Assembly: GCF_033100115.1 (NCBI RefSeq)
Contig: NZ_CP136910.1
Coordinates: forward strand, 3,909,001-3,973,000
Origin: Anaerocolumna sp. AGMB13020
GTDB lineage: Bacteria > Bacillota > Clostridia > Lachnospirales > Lachnospiraceae
Reading direction: 5' to 3'
Length of the DNA stretch: 64,000 nt
Shown: one piece after another, positions 26,025 to 34,577 of the stretch
How the letters are laid out: the number at the start of each line of letters is the position of its first letter
Numbering within the stretch: the first letter of the stretch is position 1
Made by a program: the position numbers and the translations under genes
The notes under the pieces: generated by a model
Seen by the model: only the letters and a program-made list of their open reading frames with translations
Told to the model about the DNA's origin: nothing
The model's database searches: none

Positions 26025-27386
26025 ATGAATGAATTAAATAGTAAACAAGAAAAACGAACCTTCTACAAATTGGTATTTTCACTGGTTTTTCCTATGGCAT
26101 TACAGAATCTTATAAATGTTGGAGTAACCTCCACAGATGTAATCATGTTGGGAAAAGTAGGAGAAACATCCTTATCAGGAGCTTCCCTTGCTGGACAAGT
26201 ACAGTTTATAATGACTCTCATATTTTTTGGATTAACATCAGGAGCTGCCGTACTGACCGCCCAATATTGGGGCAAGAAGGATACCGATACCATAGAAAAG
26301 ATTATGGCCATTACAATGCGCTTTTCTATTTGTATTGGTCTAATATTCACAGCAGCAGTACTTATATTTCCAACACAGATAATGCATATTTTCTCCTCTG
26401 AACAGGGTGTTATTGAAGAAGGAGCAAAATATCTTAAAATAGTAGCTTTTTCTTATGTAATGGTTTCCTTTACCATGATATATCTTAATATCATGAGGAG
26501 TGTGGAGAGGGTAATAGTCTCCACTGTAGTTTATCTGGTTTCATTTATTGTTAACTTTGTTTTTAACTCTATATTAATTTTTGGTCTCCTCGGTTTTGAA
26601 CCCATGGGTATCCGTGGTGCTGCTATTGGTACTTTAATAGCCAGAATTTCAGAAGTATTGGTGGTTAGCTTTTATGCCTTTAAGATTAATAAGACTATAC
26701 ATTTCCGGTTTAAGAATCTGATGGTTAGAGACAAACTGTTAAGCAGAGACTTTTTACATTATTCCATACCAGTCATGCTAAATGAACTTCTATGGGGAGC
26801 AGGCGTCGCTGCCTCGGCTGCCATCATCGGACATCTGGGACAATCTGTGGTAGCGGCTAATTCTGTAACACAGGTAACTAGGCAGTTTGCAACGGTTATA
26901 ACCTTTGGCGTTTCCAATGCTACGGCAATAATACTGGGGAAAGCAATTGGTGAAGGCAAAGAAGAACTGGCAAAGCTGTATGCGAAGAGGTTGGTCAGGA
27001 TAACGATCTGCCTTGGCTTTATTGGAAGTGTTATTATACTTATAGCCGGTAATGTTGTTGGAAACTATTTGAATTTAAGTGTAGAAGCTCAGTCCTATCT
27101 CAAATTTATGATGTTTGTCATGTCCTATTTTGTTATTGGACAGGCATTAAATACGACTTTGATAGTGGGGGTATTCCGGGCAGGAGGAGATACACGATTC
27201 GGTCTCATATTGGATGCATCAACCTTGTGGGGAGTAGCAATATTATTTGGTGCATTGGCTGCATTTGTCTTTGAACTACCCATAATTGCTGTATATATGA
27301 TTCTTATGAGTGATGAGATTATTAAGATTCCGTTATCCCTCTGGAGATACCGTTCTATGAAATGGGTTAGAAATGTTACCAGATAA
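26025..27386 (+). CDS. MATE-family efflux transporter
   Basis: This is a cytoplasmic-membrane multidrug/toxin exporter of about 453 residues driven by a cation gradient, with around 12 hydrophobic helices arranged as two related halves. It begins FYKLVFSLVFPMALQNLINVGVTSTDVIMLG, the conserved first helix pattern of MATE proteins with the PxxxQxL core, and has the internal repeat at RDFLHYSIPVMLNELLWGAGVAASAAIIGHLG. It is a single gene with its own terminator. The start lacks a strong ribosome binding site: GGATGG lies about 9 nt upstream. Two small hairpins (ACACAG/CTGTGT and CCATG/CATGG) sit in the 60 bp before the start. The exported compound is unknown. Confidence 0.9.
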   Translation: MNELNSKQEKRTFYKLVFSLVFPMALQNLINVGVTSTDVIMLGKVGETSLSGASLAGQVQFIMTLIFFGLTSGAAVLTAQYWGKKDTDTIEKIMAITMRFSICIGLIFTAAVLIFPTQIMHIFSSEQGVIEEGAKYLKIVAFSYVMVSFTMIYLNIMRSVERVIVSTVVYLVSFIVNFVFNSILIFGLLGFEPMGIRGAAIGTLIARISEVLVVSFYAFKINKTIHFRFKNLMVRDKLLSRDFLHYSIPVMLNELLWGAGVAASAAIIGHLGQSVVAANSVTQVTRQFATVITFGVSNATAIILGKAIGEGKEELAKLYAKRLVRITICLGFIGSVIILIAGNVVGNYLNLSVEAQSYLKFMMFVMSYFVIGQALNTTLIVGVFRAGGDTRFGLILDASTLWGVAILFGALAAFVFELPIIAVYMILMSDEIIKIPLSLWRYRSMKWVRNVTR

Positions 27387-27439
27387 AGAGGCTGCATCGT
27401 ATATAAATAATTTAAGAAACAGGATTTATACAGAAGAGA

Positions 27440-27467
27440 AGGTGCAGCATAAAGCTGCACCTTTTTT
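27440..27467 (+). terminator. Intrinsic terminator after MATE gene
   Basis: AGGTGCAGC and GCTGCACCT pair around ATAAA, followed by TTTTTT. Confidence 0.93.
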
Positions 27468-27505
27468 AGATACTTTAACAGACAGATGACTAAGAAGTCT
27501 CCGAT

Positions 27506-27874
27506 TTAGAAACACTGAAACGTTACAATGTTGTTCAGACTGATTCGTTGATATATCCATCCAAAGCCTCTCCAGCGATAACCAATGGCTGTCTGCCTGC
27601 CTATAAAAGAAGGAAAGAACCAGTAACTGGTTCCGTTTACAAGCCAGACGTAGGTATTTCTGTCAATACAACCGCGCATACCCCGGGCTCCGTTTTTGAA
27701 AGCGGGTATGGGAGGGGTGAAATCAGGCGGTGTAATCAAGGGTACAGGGGGAGGTGGTCGATAGCCTTGACCATTAGCACGCTGCATGGCTGTAAGTTTC
27801 TTCTGGCAATATGGTTTTTGCATACTGTCCTTATTTGACGGGCTGTTATATTTGTGCTCCGGCTGCAAGTACAT
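27506..27874 (-). CDS. Small Trp/Arg/Tyr-rich conserved hypothetical protein
   Basis: This is a 122-residue protein with a polar, proline-rich first half (RPPPPVPLITPPDFTPPIP) and an aromatic second half. The latter contains CIDRNTYVWLVNGTSYWFFP and then FIGRQTAIGYRWRGFGWIYQ, and it ends NIVTFQCF. I recall similar C-terminal blocks, with a Cys start, Trp-rich middle and final Cys, in uncharacterised clostridial proteins; I could not check this. It has no signal peptide or membrane helix. The first ATG follows AAAGGGG almost directly, and an internal ATG at 27823 after AAGGA is an alternative start. It lies downstream of and convergent with the MATE gene. The function is unknown. Confidence 0.65.
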   Translation of the reverse strand: MYLQPEHKYNSPSNKDSMQKPYCQKKLTAMQRANGQGYRPPPPVPLITPPDFTPPIPAFKNGARGMRGCIDRNTYVWLVNGTSYWFFPSFIGRQTAIGYRWRGFGWIYQRISLNNIVTFQCF

Positions 27875-28094
27875 TCCCCTTTCTGTTTTATACTATAATT
27901 TATGCGAAAGATTCTTTTTGGTGTTAGCTTTCCACTTTTTCTCTAAAGTTTATTGATAAAATTTGTTTACTAAATAACAAAGAAGGAGTATAATTAATTG
28001 AGAGTGTGAATTATTTAGCAAAGTTTTTTGGCTGGAATTGGCAGGATAGGTACTGCCTCATTATATTTATTACCTGAGACTTGCCGCTGATTAG

Positions 28095-28253
28095 GCAGAG
28101 AGTAAAAGTACAGCAGTTCCTGCAAATCTTGATGATAGCTTAACAGAAGCAGTTAGTGGGCCTGAAACAAAGAATACCAAGCTGGCAGTAGCGGTATCCC
28201 AGTTAAATAATTCCTTTAAAATTACAAAGAAAGAATGTATATGTACTGATTAA
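28095..28253 (+). pseudogene. Possible gene remnant, about 53 codons
   Basis: An open frame after a TAG (28092) reads AESKSTAVPANLDDSLTEAV, then a polar stretch, and ends KITKKECICTD. Its composition looks protein-like, resembling a piece of a secreted protein, but it has no start codon or ribosome binding site of its own and the frame upstream is broken. An AAGAAGGAG site near 27980 may mark the original start. No family was recognised. The rest of the gap 27875-28454 holds AT-rich sequence and a terminator. Confidence 0.3.
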
Positions 28254-28346
28254 AAGGGTTCGTCCCGATTGAAAAGGCATTGGAATCATATTATCAAAGA
28301 AGTATTGGAATACTTTTATCCGGCATTCTTTTCTTCTTAACATGAG

Positions 28347-28392
28347 AATCCTTATGTCTTTGGTCAAACACCTGGGACGTAAGGATTTTTTT
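28347..28392 (+). terminator. Terminator-type hairpin upstream of hydE
   Basis: AATCCTTATGTC and GACGTAAGGATT pair over 12 bp (one G-U) with an approximately 18-nt loop, followed by TTTTT. It either ends the remnant unit before it or attenuates hydE. Confidence 0.7.
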
Positions 28393-28454
28393 AGGTTAAC
28401 AGAGCATAATGGATTAGTTTAAGAAGGAATCATATTTCCTGATAGGAGGATGCC

Positions 28455-29537
28455 ATGAAGGATTTAATAGACATCTTAAGAAAGACCAGAAACCTGAAAG
28501 AGGAAGAATTTGCAGCACTGATACGAGGCATGTCTGATGAGGATGGTCAGTATCTGAAAGAAAATGCTTTTCAAGTGAAGCAGGCGTTCTATGGTAATAA
28601 GGTATTTACCAGAGGCTTGATAGAATTTACGAATTATTGTAAGAATGACTGCTATTATTGCGGAATCAGAAAGAGCAATACAAATGCAGTAAGATATCGT
28701 CTGACTTTTGAAGATATCATGTCTTGCTGTGAACAGGGTTATGAACTGGGATTTCGTACCTTTGTACTTCAGGGTGGAGAGGACTTGAGATTTACGGACG
28801 AAGATATTGAAAAAGTCTGTCTAAGTATTAAAGAAAAATATCCGGATTGTGCTATAACCTTATCCATTGGTGAGAAAAGCTACGAGTCCTATAAAAGATA
28901 CAAGGAAGCCGGAGCCGACAGATACCTGCTGCGCCATGAAACTGCAGATGACGAGCATTACAGCCTGCTGCATCCGGGCAGCTTAAAACTCGCGGAACGC
29001 AAACAGTGCCTGTGGAATCTGAAGGAACTGGGTTATCAGGTGGGCACAGGTTTTATGGTGGGTTCACCTTATCAGACACCGGAATGTATTGCCAAGGATT
29101 TAACCTTTATTAAGGAACTGGAACCTGCTATGGTTGGGATCGGTCCGTTTCTTCCCCATCATGACACACCGTTTAAGGAGTTTTCCAAGGGGTCTTATGA
29201 ACTGACCTTAAGACTTATTGCCATTATCAGACTTATGATACCCAATGGCCTGATTCCGGCAACGACAGCCCTTGGTACAATACATCCCAAAGGCAGGGAA
29301 GAAGGCATCTCCTGGGGAGCGAATGTTGTAATGCCTAATTTATCCCCGGTCAGGGTAAGAAAGCAGTATGAACTCTATGATAACAAGATCTGTACCGGCG
29401 ACGAGGCGGCAGAATGCAGAGCCTGTCTCCAGAGAAGGATGTTAACCGTTGGACATGAGATAGTAACCGCCAAAGGCGATTTTATCCCCCACACATTTGA
29501 AACAGTAGAAGGGAAGGAAGATATATGTACAATGTAA
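28455..29537 (+). CDS. hydE: [FeFe]-hydrogenase H-cluster radical SAM maturase HydE
   Basis: HydE is a cytoplasmic radical SAM enzyme that makes part of the 2Fe subcluster of [FeFe]-hydrogenase. This protein has about 360 residues, full length for HydE. The 4Fe-4S motif is NYCKNDCYYCGIRKSN (C-x3-C-x2-C, near residue 57), followed by the family's TFVLQGGED and GIGPFLPHHDTPFK segments; the latter distinguishes HydE from biotin synthase. ATAGGAGG precedes the ATG. It overlaps hydG by 13 bp, so the two maturases are translated together. The third maturase, HydF, and the hydrogenase itself are not in the window. Confidence 0.93.
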   Translation: MKDLIDILRKTRNLKEEEFAALIRGMSDEDGQYLKENAFQVKQAFYGNKVFTRGLIEFTNYCKNDCYYCGIRKSNTNAVRYRLTFEDIMSCCEQGYELGFRTFVLQGGEDLRFTDEDIEKVCLSIKEKYPDCAITLSIGEKSYESYKRYKEAGADRYLLRHETADDEHYSLLHPGSLKLAERKQCLWNLKELGYQVGTGFMVGSPYQTPECIAKDLTFIKELEPAMVGIGPFLPHHDTPFKEFSKGSYELTLRLIAIIRLMIPNGLIPATTALGTIHPKGREEGISWGANVVMPNLSPVRVRKQYELYDNKICTGDEAAECRACLQRRMLTVGHEIVTAKGDFIPHTFETVEGKEDICTM

Positions 29538-30943
29538 AGTCAAAAAAGGCAGAAGAATTTATTGATGACGGGGAGATTAAAGACACCATAACCTATGCAC
29601 TTGAAAATAAAAGTAACAAAGAATTGATTGACAGTATTATCAAGAAAGCAGAGCTTATGCAGGGAATCAGCCACAGGGAAGCAGCCGTTTTGCTGGAGTG
29701 CGACTTAGAGGAAGAAAATGAAAGAATGTATCAGCTGGCGAAGGAGATTAAGAATAAGTTCTATGGAAACCGGATTGTTATGTTTGCGCCTCTTTATTTA
29801 TCAAATTACTGTGTCAATGGTTGTGTTTATTGTCCTTACCATCACCAGAACAAGCATATTGCCAGAAAGAAGCTTACACAGGAAGAGATAAGGAATGAAG
29901 TTATCGCTTTGCAGGATATGGGACATAAGCGTCTTGCACTGGAAGCGGGAGAGGATCCGGTAAATAACCCGATTGATTATATACTGGAATGTATCAATAC
30001 CATCTATTCCATTAAACATAAGAATGGTGCTATCCGCCGGGTAAATGTTAATATTGCGGCCACCACCCATGAAGATTACCGCAAATTAAAAGAAGCAGGA
30101 ATCGGTACCTATATTCTCTTTCAGGAAACCTATAACAAAGAGAATTATGAGAAACTTCATCCCACAGGACCAAAGCATAACTATGCATATCATACCGAAG
30201 CAATGGACAGAGCCATGGAAGCCGGAATCGATGATGTTGGTCTGGGAGTACTCTTTGGTCTTAATCTCTACCGCTATGATTTTGTTGGTATGCTGATGCA
30301 TGCAGAACATCTGGAGGCTGCTCTTGGGGTTGGACCTCATACCATAAGTGTTCCGAGAATACGTCCGGCTGATGATATTGATCCAGAGGATTTCACCAAT
30401 TCCATCTCGGATGCCATTTTTGAAAAGATTGTAGCGGTGCTTCGAATTGCCGTACCTTATACAGGAATGATCGTATCTACCAGGGAATCCAGAGAAACCA
30501 GAGAAAAGGTGCTGCAGCTTGGTATCAGTCAGTTAAGTGGTGGTTCCAGAACCAGCGTGGGTGGTTATGCACAGGAAGAAGAGGAAGAGGATAATTCCAG
30601 TCAGTTCGATGTAGAGGATAAGAGAACCCTTGACCAGGTGGTAAACTGGCTGCTGGAATTAGGGTTTATTCCAAGCTTTTGTACTGCCTGTTACAGGGAA
30701 GGAAGAACGGGTGATCGTTTCATGAAGCTGGTGAAATCAGGTCAGATTGCGAATTGCTGCCAGCCCAATGCCCTTATGACCTTAAAGGAGTATCTGGAGG
30801 ATTATGCCGGAGAGGATACAAAGAAAAAGGGAGAACAACTGATTGAAAAGGAACTTGAACATGTAACCAATGAGAAAGTAAAAGCAATAGCAAAAGATTA
30901 TCTCGTTCAGGTTCAGGAAGGAAAGAGAGACTTCCGATTCTAG
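29525..30943 (+). CDS. hydG: [FeFe]-hydrogenase H-cluster radical SAM maturase HydG
   Basis: HydG is a radical SAM tyrosine lyase that makes the CO and cyanide ligands of the H-cluster from tyrosine, via an Fe(CO)2(CN) synthon. This protein has about 472 residues. The N-terminal cluster motif is LSNYCVNGCVYCPYHHQN (C-x3-C-x2-C), and the C-terminal second cluster is bound by FCTACYREGRTGDRF with a later NCCQPNA cysteine. That C-terminal set separates HydG from ThiH. It overlaps hydE by 13 bp. After the stop lies a degenerate family 1 hairpin instead of a simple terminator. Confidence 0.94.
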   Translation: MYNVKSKKAEEFIDDGEIKDTITYALENKSNKELIDSIIKKAELMQGISHREAAVLLECDLEEENERMYQLAKEIKNKFYGNRIVMFAPLYLSNYCVNGCVYCPYHHQNKHIARKKLTQEEIRNEVIALQDMGHKRLALEAGEDPVNNPIDYILECINTIYSIKHKNGAIRRVNVNIAATTHEDYRKLKEAGIGTYILFQETYNKENYEKLHPTGPKHNYAYHTEAMDRAMEAGIDDVGLGVLFGLNLYRYDFVGMLMHAEHLEAALGVGPHTISVPRIRPADDIDPEDFTNSISDAIFEKIVAVLRIAVPYTGMIVSTRESRETREKVLQLGISQLSGGSRTSVGGYAQEEEEEDNSSQFDVEDKRTLDQVVNWLLELGFIPSFCTACYREGRTGDRFMKLVKSGQIANCCQPNALMTLKEYLEDYAGEDTKKKGEQLIEKELEHVTNEKVKAIAKDYLVQVQEGKRDFRF

Positions 30944-30960
30944 ATTTTTATCAAGAAACA

Positions 30961-31109
30961 GTGAATTACACAAAAAAACAATTGCTTTGATACCAAGGCT
31001 TTGAAAGTCCTGATTCTCTGATATTTTGTGCTTGGTTATTATAAAACAGAAGTGTAGCATCAATCAAATAGTCTGTTTAATAATATAGCACAAAATAGTC
31101 AGAGAAGCG
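30961..31109 (+). repeat. Family 1 long-hairpin element, degenerate copy D
   Basis: It matches copy A from GAATTACACAAA through ACCAAGGCTTTGAAAGTCCT and the inner stem TCTCTGATATTTTGTGCTTG with AGCACAAAATAGTCAGAGA. It lacks most of the right outer arm and the CATAGGCGCATTCG segment, so it is truncated. It sits between the convergent 3' ends of hydG and the gene at 31137. Confidence 0.7.
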
Positions 31110-31136
31110 GGCACAAAGAAAAGAAACATAGACGGA

Positions 31137-32018
31137 CTATAATTCCACTTTGTATTTTTCTCCAATGGCAATAATCTCGTCTAAGCTCAGTTCCTTCAGA
31201 AGTACATTTTCCGCATCATAATAGTTAAGTTTCTCTGGGGGCAGCGCATTCATAAAATCTATAAAGTTTACAACATAAGGTTCCTGCTCTTTTGAAAGTG
31301 ACACCAAGGTTACATACCAGGCGCTGATAGCAGATTCTTTACCAGTACCCGGAAATTCTAAGCCAAAGGGTATCTTAGGAGAGGAGGGAATGATGCTTGG
31401 TGTAGACTCTGTGATTGCAAACATTCCGATAAAATCCTCTTTTCGTTTATAAATTGCCGGTTTGGCATAATACACGTCTATTGCCTGCATGTTATGTAGG
31501 TAATCACTGAAATCCTTTAAATCCTCTGCCTCTCTGAAACGTTCTTTCTCTTTTTCACCCAGTACAAGGGGCCATAAGGCGCAAAATATGGTTAAGGATT
31601 CCTGCTCTTCATCGTTGCAAAAATTCTTTAGTACTTCTAAGTTAAAGTTTCTATTGATTTTTCTGGATTCTTCTAATTCATTCTCATTCAGGATAGCTCC
31701 ATCTATCTCCACTTTACAGTTGGTCCAATATCCTTTAATTCTTTGGATCAGATCGTATAAAGCATCGGTTTCCTCCAGGGTAGAGGGAAATGGAAGACGC
31801 AGATATACAGAATCTTTCTTCTGGGCATTCCAGTCAATACCGATACCCCGTGCTAATCTGTCCGGCAGATAGGCGACAAAACCTTCTTCCCCCAGTTCGC
31901 CTTCTATTAAGCGTAAACCATCGAATCTGCCATATTTTAATTTACCGCCAAGTAATATCTCCAAGGGCAGGTTTTTCTTAAAAAGTCCTTTTTGTGTGAT
32001 TGTAACATCTACTCCCAT
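31137..32018 (-). CDS. Hypothetical protein, possibly DUF4299-like
   Basis: This is a soluble, acidic protein of about 293 residues without signal peptide or membrane helices. It opens MGVDVTITQKGLFKKNLPLE and contains LARGIGIDWNAQKKDSVYLRL and later GKESAISAWYVTLVSLSKEQEPY. The layout resembles the uncharacterised DUF4299 family known from streptococci and clostridia, but I assign this with low certainty. AAAGGAG lies about 13 nt before the ATG, a long spacing. The gene is alone, convergent with hydG and divergent from the padR operon. No function can be inferred. Confidence 0.65.
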   Translation of the reverse strand: MGVDVTITQKGLFKKNLPLEILLGGKLKYGRFDGLRLIEGELGEEGFVAYLPDRLARGIGIDWNAQKKDSVYLRLPFPSTLEETDALYDLIQRIKGYWTNCKVEIDGAILNENELEESRKINRNFNLEVLKNFCNDEEQESLTIFCALWPLVLGEKEKERFREAEDLKDFSDYLHNMQAIDVYYAKPAIYKRKEDFIGMFAITESTPSIIPSSPKIPFGLEFPGTGKESAISAWYVTLVSLSKEQEPYVVNFIDFMNALPPEKLNYYDAENVLLKELSLDEIIAIGEKYKVEL

Positions 32019-32257
32019 AGTGTTAAGTTATCTCCTTTGTAGGTATTTATTTGCCTGAGATTACATCCATTGTAGCAGTTATAAAGTATTTACTCAATTA
32101 AAAATAGGAAATAAATAACCTAAGATTGTATTAAGATATGCTAAGTATTTCTGAAAAATAACAGAGGACCTGCTTTGAAAAAGGATTAGTAGAGATGGAA
32201 AAAACGGAATTTATCAAGATTTTATATAAATCAGTATATATAGTATATTATTTTTAA

Positions 32258-32293
32258 ATATACCTTGACAGGTGAGGTATATATAAATATAAT
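32258..32293 (+). promoter_or_regulatory. Promoter and palindromic operator of the PadR operon
   Basis: TTGACA (32265-32270), 17 bases and a perfect TATAAT (32288-32293) form a strong promoter. A perfect inverted repeat ATATACCT...AGGTATAT (32258-32282, 9-nt spacer) covers the -35, which fits autorepression by the PadR protein encoded next. Confidence 0.75.
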
Positions 32294-32318
32294 ATAGTCA
32301 AGATAAGGAGGTAGCAAC

Positions 32319-32642
32319 ATGTCGATTACATCAGATGTAATTCGTGGCCATACCGAACCGATAATCCTGGCACATCTATTGGAGAGGGACAGCTACGGTT
32401 ATCAGATTAACAAAGAAATTATGGAGAAGACCAACAATTTGTTTGAATTGAAGGAAGCTACTCTTTACACAGCATTTCGCCGTCTGGAACAGGCGCAGCT
32501 GATCACTTCTTATTGGGGAGACCAGGAAGTGGGTGCCAGAAGAAGATATTATTCCATTACGGATAAGGGCCGCCAGGCATATCAGGACTATAGAAAAGAC
32601 TGGGAGAATGCCAAATTAATAATTGATACTTTATTAAAGTAA
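32319..32642 (+). CDS. PadR-family transcriptional regulator
   Basis: This is a winged-helix repressor of about 107 residues, the small PadR-s2 class. It starts with RGHTEPIILAHLLERDSYGY, then the recognition region ELKEATLYTAFRRLEQAQLI, the wing EVGARRRYYSITDKGRQAY, and a short C-terminal dimerisation helix. AAGGAGG precedes the ATG. It is the first of three tightly spaced genes with a HAAS-type membrane protein and a DUF4097 protein, a combination known from Firmicutes and linked by comparative genomics to envelope or stress sensing. The palindrome at 32258-32282 is its likely operator. Confidence 0.9.
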   Translation: MSITSDVIRGHTEPIILAHLLERDSYGYQINKEIMEKTNNLFELKEATLYTAFRRLEQAQLITSYWGDQEVGARRRYYSITDKGRQAYQDYRKDWENAKLIIDTLLK

Positions 32643-32658
32643 ATGGAGGAAGAATAAT

Positions 32659-33345
32659 ATGGATGAGAGAATGAGAGCTCATATTGAGAAGCTTTTCGAA
32701 GAAGCACCCAAAACAAGAAAAGCATTTGAGCTGAGGGAAGAATTACTTGGTAATTCGGAAGAGCGTTATCAGGATTTGGTAGCAGAAGGTATGAAACCGG
32801 AGGATGCCTGTATGCTGGTCATTAATTCCATCGGTAATGTCTCGGAACTTTTCGAAGAGTTGGAGGATGTAAATCCTGATTACAGAACAATTCAGGAAGC
32901 GCAGTATAAAAAGGTTGTTTTGGTAAAGACGGCGGCGGTTGGGTTATATATCTTTAGTGTGGTTCAGTTTTTAGCCCTGGGACTGATGAGCAGTTATATG
33001 TATTTTCCCATTGATTTAACCACGATTGGTTTTATCGTTATGCTGTTGTTGGCTATCATACCAACCTGTATGCTTGTATATACAGGCAATATGTATCCGA
33101 AATATAAACGTAAGAATGATACGGTAGTTGAGGAATTCAAGGAATGGAAAAGCAGCTCCCACAAGAGCAAATCAGTAAAAACCGCGGTGCTGTTCGTAGC
33201 ATGGACTTTCATATTAGTACTATATTTTGGTATAAGTTTTGCGACTTTTAGCTGGTATGCAACCTGGATTATATTCCTGGTAGGTGCCTGTGTACATGCA
33301 ATCATTGAATTGCTTTATCGTTTGAAGGAGGATAAGCAGCGTTGA
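32659..33345 (+). CDS. HAAS/DUF1700-type membrane protein
   Basis: This protein of about 228 residues has a soluble N-terminal helical region (residues 1-75; RKAFELREELLGNSEERYQD and the EGMKPEDACMLVINSIGNV repeat-like pattern), which matches the HAAS signalling domain. Four hydrophobic helices follow, from AAVGLYIFSVVQFLALGLM to YATWIIFLVGACVHAIIELL. Between helices is a polar basic loop. AGGAAG precedes the ATG, 16 bp after padR, and the stop overlaps the next start (TTGA). In other genomes HAAS proteins pass membrane signals to PadR-type regulators; that role here is an inference. Confidence 0.8.
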   Translation: MDERMRAHIEKLFEEAPKTRKAFELREELLGNSEERYQDLVAEGMKPEDACMLVINSIGNVSELFEELEDVNPDYRTIQEAQYKKVVLVKTAAVGLYIFSVVQFLALGLMSSYMYFPIDLTTIGFIVMLLLAIIPTCMLVYTGNMYPKYKRKNDTVVEEFKEWKSSSHKSKSVKTAVLFVAWTFILVLYFGISFATFSWYATWIIFLVGACVHAIIELLYRLKEDKQR

Positions 33346-34541
33346 GACCATTTTTTAAAGTCCTGATCATTGTCTATGCAGCGATTGCTATCGGTTTGAT
33401 AGGCCTGTTGATCTTTCTGATTCATACAGGGGGAATACGGACAACTAATTTTTCATTCGGGGGCAGACTTGAGCTGGCGAATACACAAACTACTAATCTG
33501 GAGGGAATAGAAGACCTAAAGGTTAAGTACAGCTCCGATAATGTTGTAGTTTATGAAAGTGACAGTGATGAACTAATTTTAAAAGAATATATGAGCTTTA
33601 CTCCAAAAGAGGAGGAGCTTACCAAAATCACAAAAAGCGGGAAAGAGTTAAGGCTGGAGGGTAAGCGGGACAGCTGGAATGGCATGGTCTTAGGCTTTAA
33701 CAGAAGCAGCCGTATGGAAATATATCTGCCAGCAGGGTATAAGAATAATATATATATCAGTACTGCCAGCGGTGACATAGAATCCGGACTGAATTTAAAG
33801 GTAAGGGAATTTGTGGTTACTACTACCAGTGGTGAAATCGTATTTAATGAAGTATCCGGAGAAAATTTAACGATCTCTTCTGCCAGTGGTGACATAGAAT
33901 TTAATGCAATATCCGGAGAGAATCTAACAATCTCTTCTGCCAGTGGAAACTTAAAATTTCAGAAAGCAGAAGGTAATCGAATATTATCAACCAGCAGCGG
34001 AGATATTAAGGTATTCGGAGGCAGTGGTAATACAGTGATATCAAGTGTCTCAGGCAGTATCTATGTAGAAAATTCCATTGGGGATTTTGAAGCAGGCACC
34101 TCCAGCGGAGATATTAAAGTAGAAGGTACCATTGGCAAAAAAGAACTTCATTCAACCTCAGGAGAGATAAAGCTTGAGAATAGCGAAGGATATATTAAAG
34201 CATATACCTCCAGTGGAGATATCCGTATCAGTAATACCAATGGAGCAGGAGATTTTCATTCTACCTCAGGTCAGATAGAGGTTGATTTTAGTAAAGAGAT
34301 TTCTTTCATTACAGACGATATCAATGCAGAGTCCTCCAGTGGGGATGTAACAATGCGTATTCCAGCTTCCTTGGCTTTTGAATTTAATGCCAGTACCAGC
34401 AGTGGTGATATCAGCTTTTTTAATGACCAGATAAGCTATAACAAGAATAAAAAGAAAGCAACCGCCACAGTGGGAACAGCGCCGCTGATTCAGTTAACAG
34501 TAGAAACCACCAGTGGTGAGATAAACATTAAAAGTAAATAG
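33342..34541 (+). CDS. DUF4097 repeat-rich anchored protein
   Basis: This protein of about 399 residues has one N-terminal membrane helix (VLIIVYAAIAIGLIGLLIFL) and an extended beta-helix domain, probably outside the cell. About a dozen turns carry TSSGDI or SASGDIE motifs, the hallmark of DUF4097 (adhesin-like) proteins. Two adjacent turns are nearly identical (SGENLTISSASG at about 33855 and 33915), the result of a 60-bp tandem duplication. The TTG start at 33342 overlaps the previous stop, and AAGGAGG lies 10 nt upstream. It is the last gene of the PadR operon. DUF4097 proteins often accompany HAAS or LiaF-like systems; their ligand is unknown. Confidence 0.88.
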   Translation: MRPFFKVLIIVYAAIAIGLIGLLIFLIHTGGIRTTNFSFGGRLELANTQTTNLEGIEDLKVKYSSDNVVVYESDSDELILKEYMSFTPKEEELTKITKSGKELRLEGKRDSWNGMVLGFNRSSRMEIYLPAGYKNNIYISTASGDIESGLNLKVREFVVTTTSGEIVFNEVSGENLTISSASGDIEFNAISGENLTISSASGNLKFQKAEGNRILSTSSGDIKVFGGSGNTVISSVSGSIYVENSIGDFEAGTSSGDIKVEGTIGKKELHSTSGEIKLENSEGYIKAYTSSGDIRISNTNGAGDFHSTSGQIEVDFSKEISFITDDINAESSSGDVTMRIPASLAFEFNASTSSGDISFFNDQISYNKNKKKATATVGTAPLIQLTVETTSGEINIKSK

Positions 34542-34577
34542 TCAAAAGAAGAGGCTGTTTCTTCATTAACAAGGCTA

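Noticed and set aside
25530..26082. ORFs of 83-100 codons on both strands across the family 2 element
   Set aside because: They share peptides such as LKWQQRFL and NRCCH only because the DNA is palindromic. None has a ribosome binding site, and the second copy of the element does not keep the frames.
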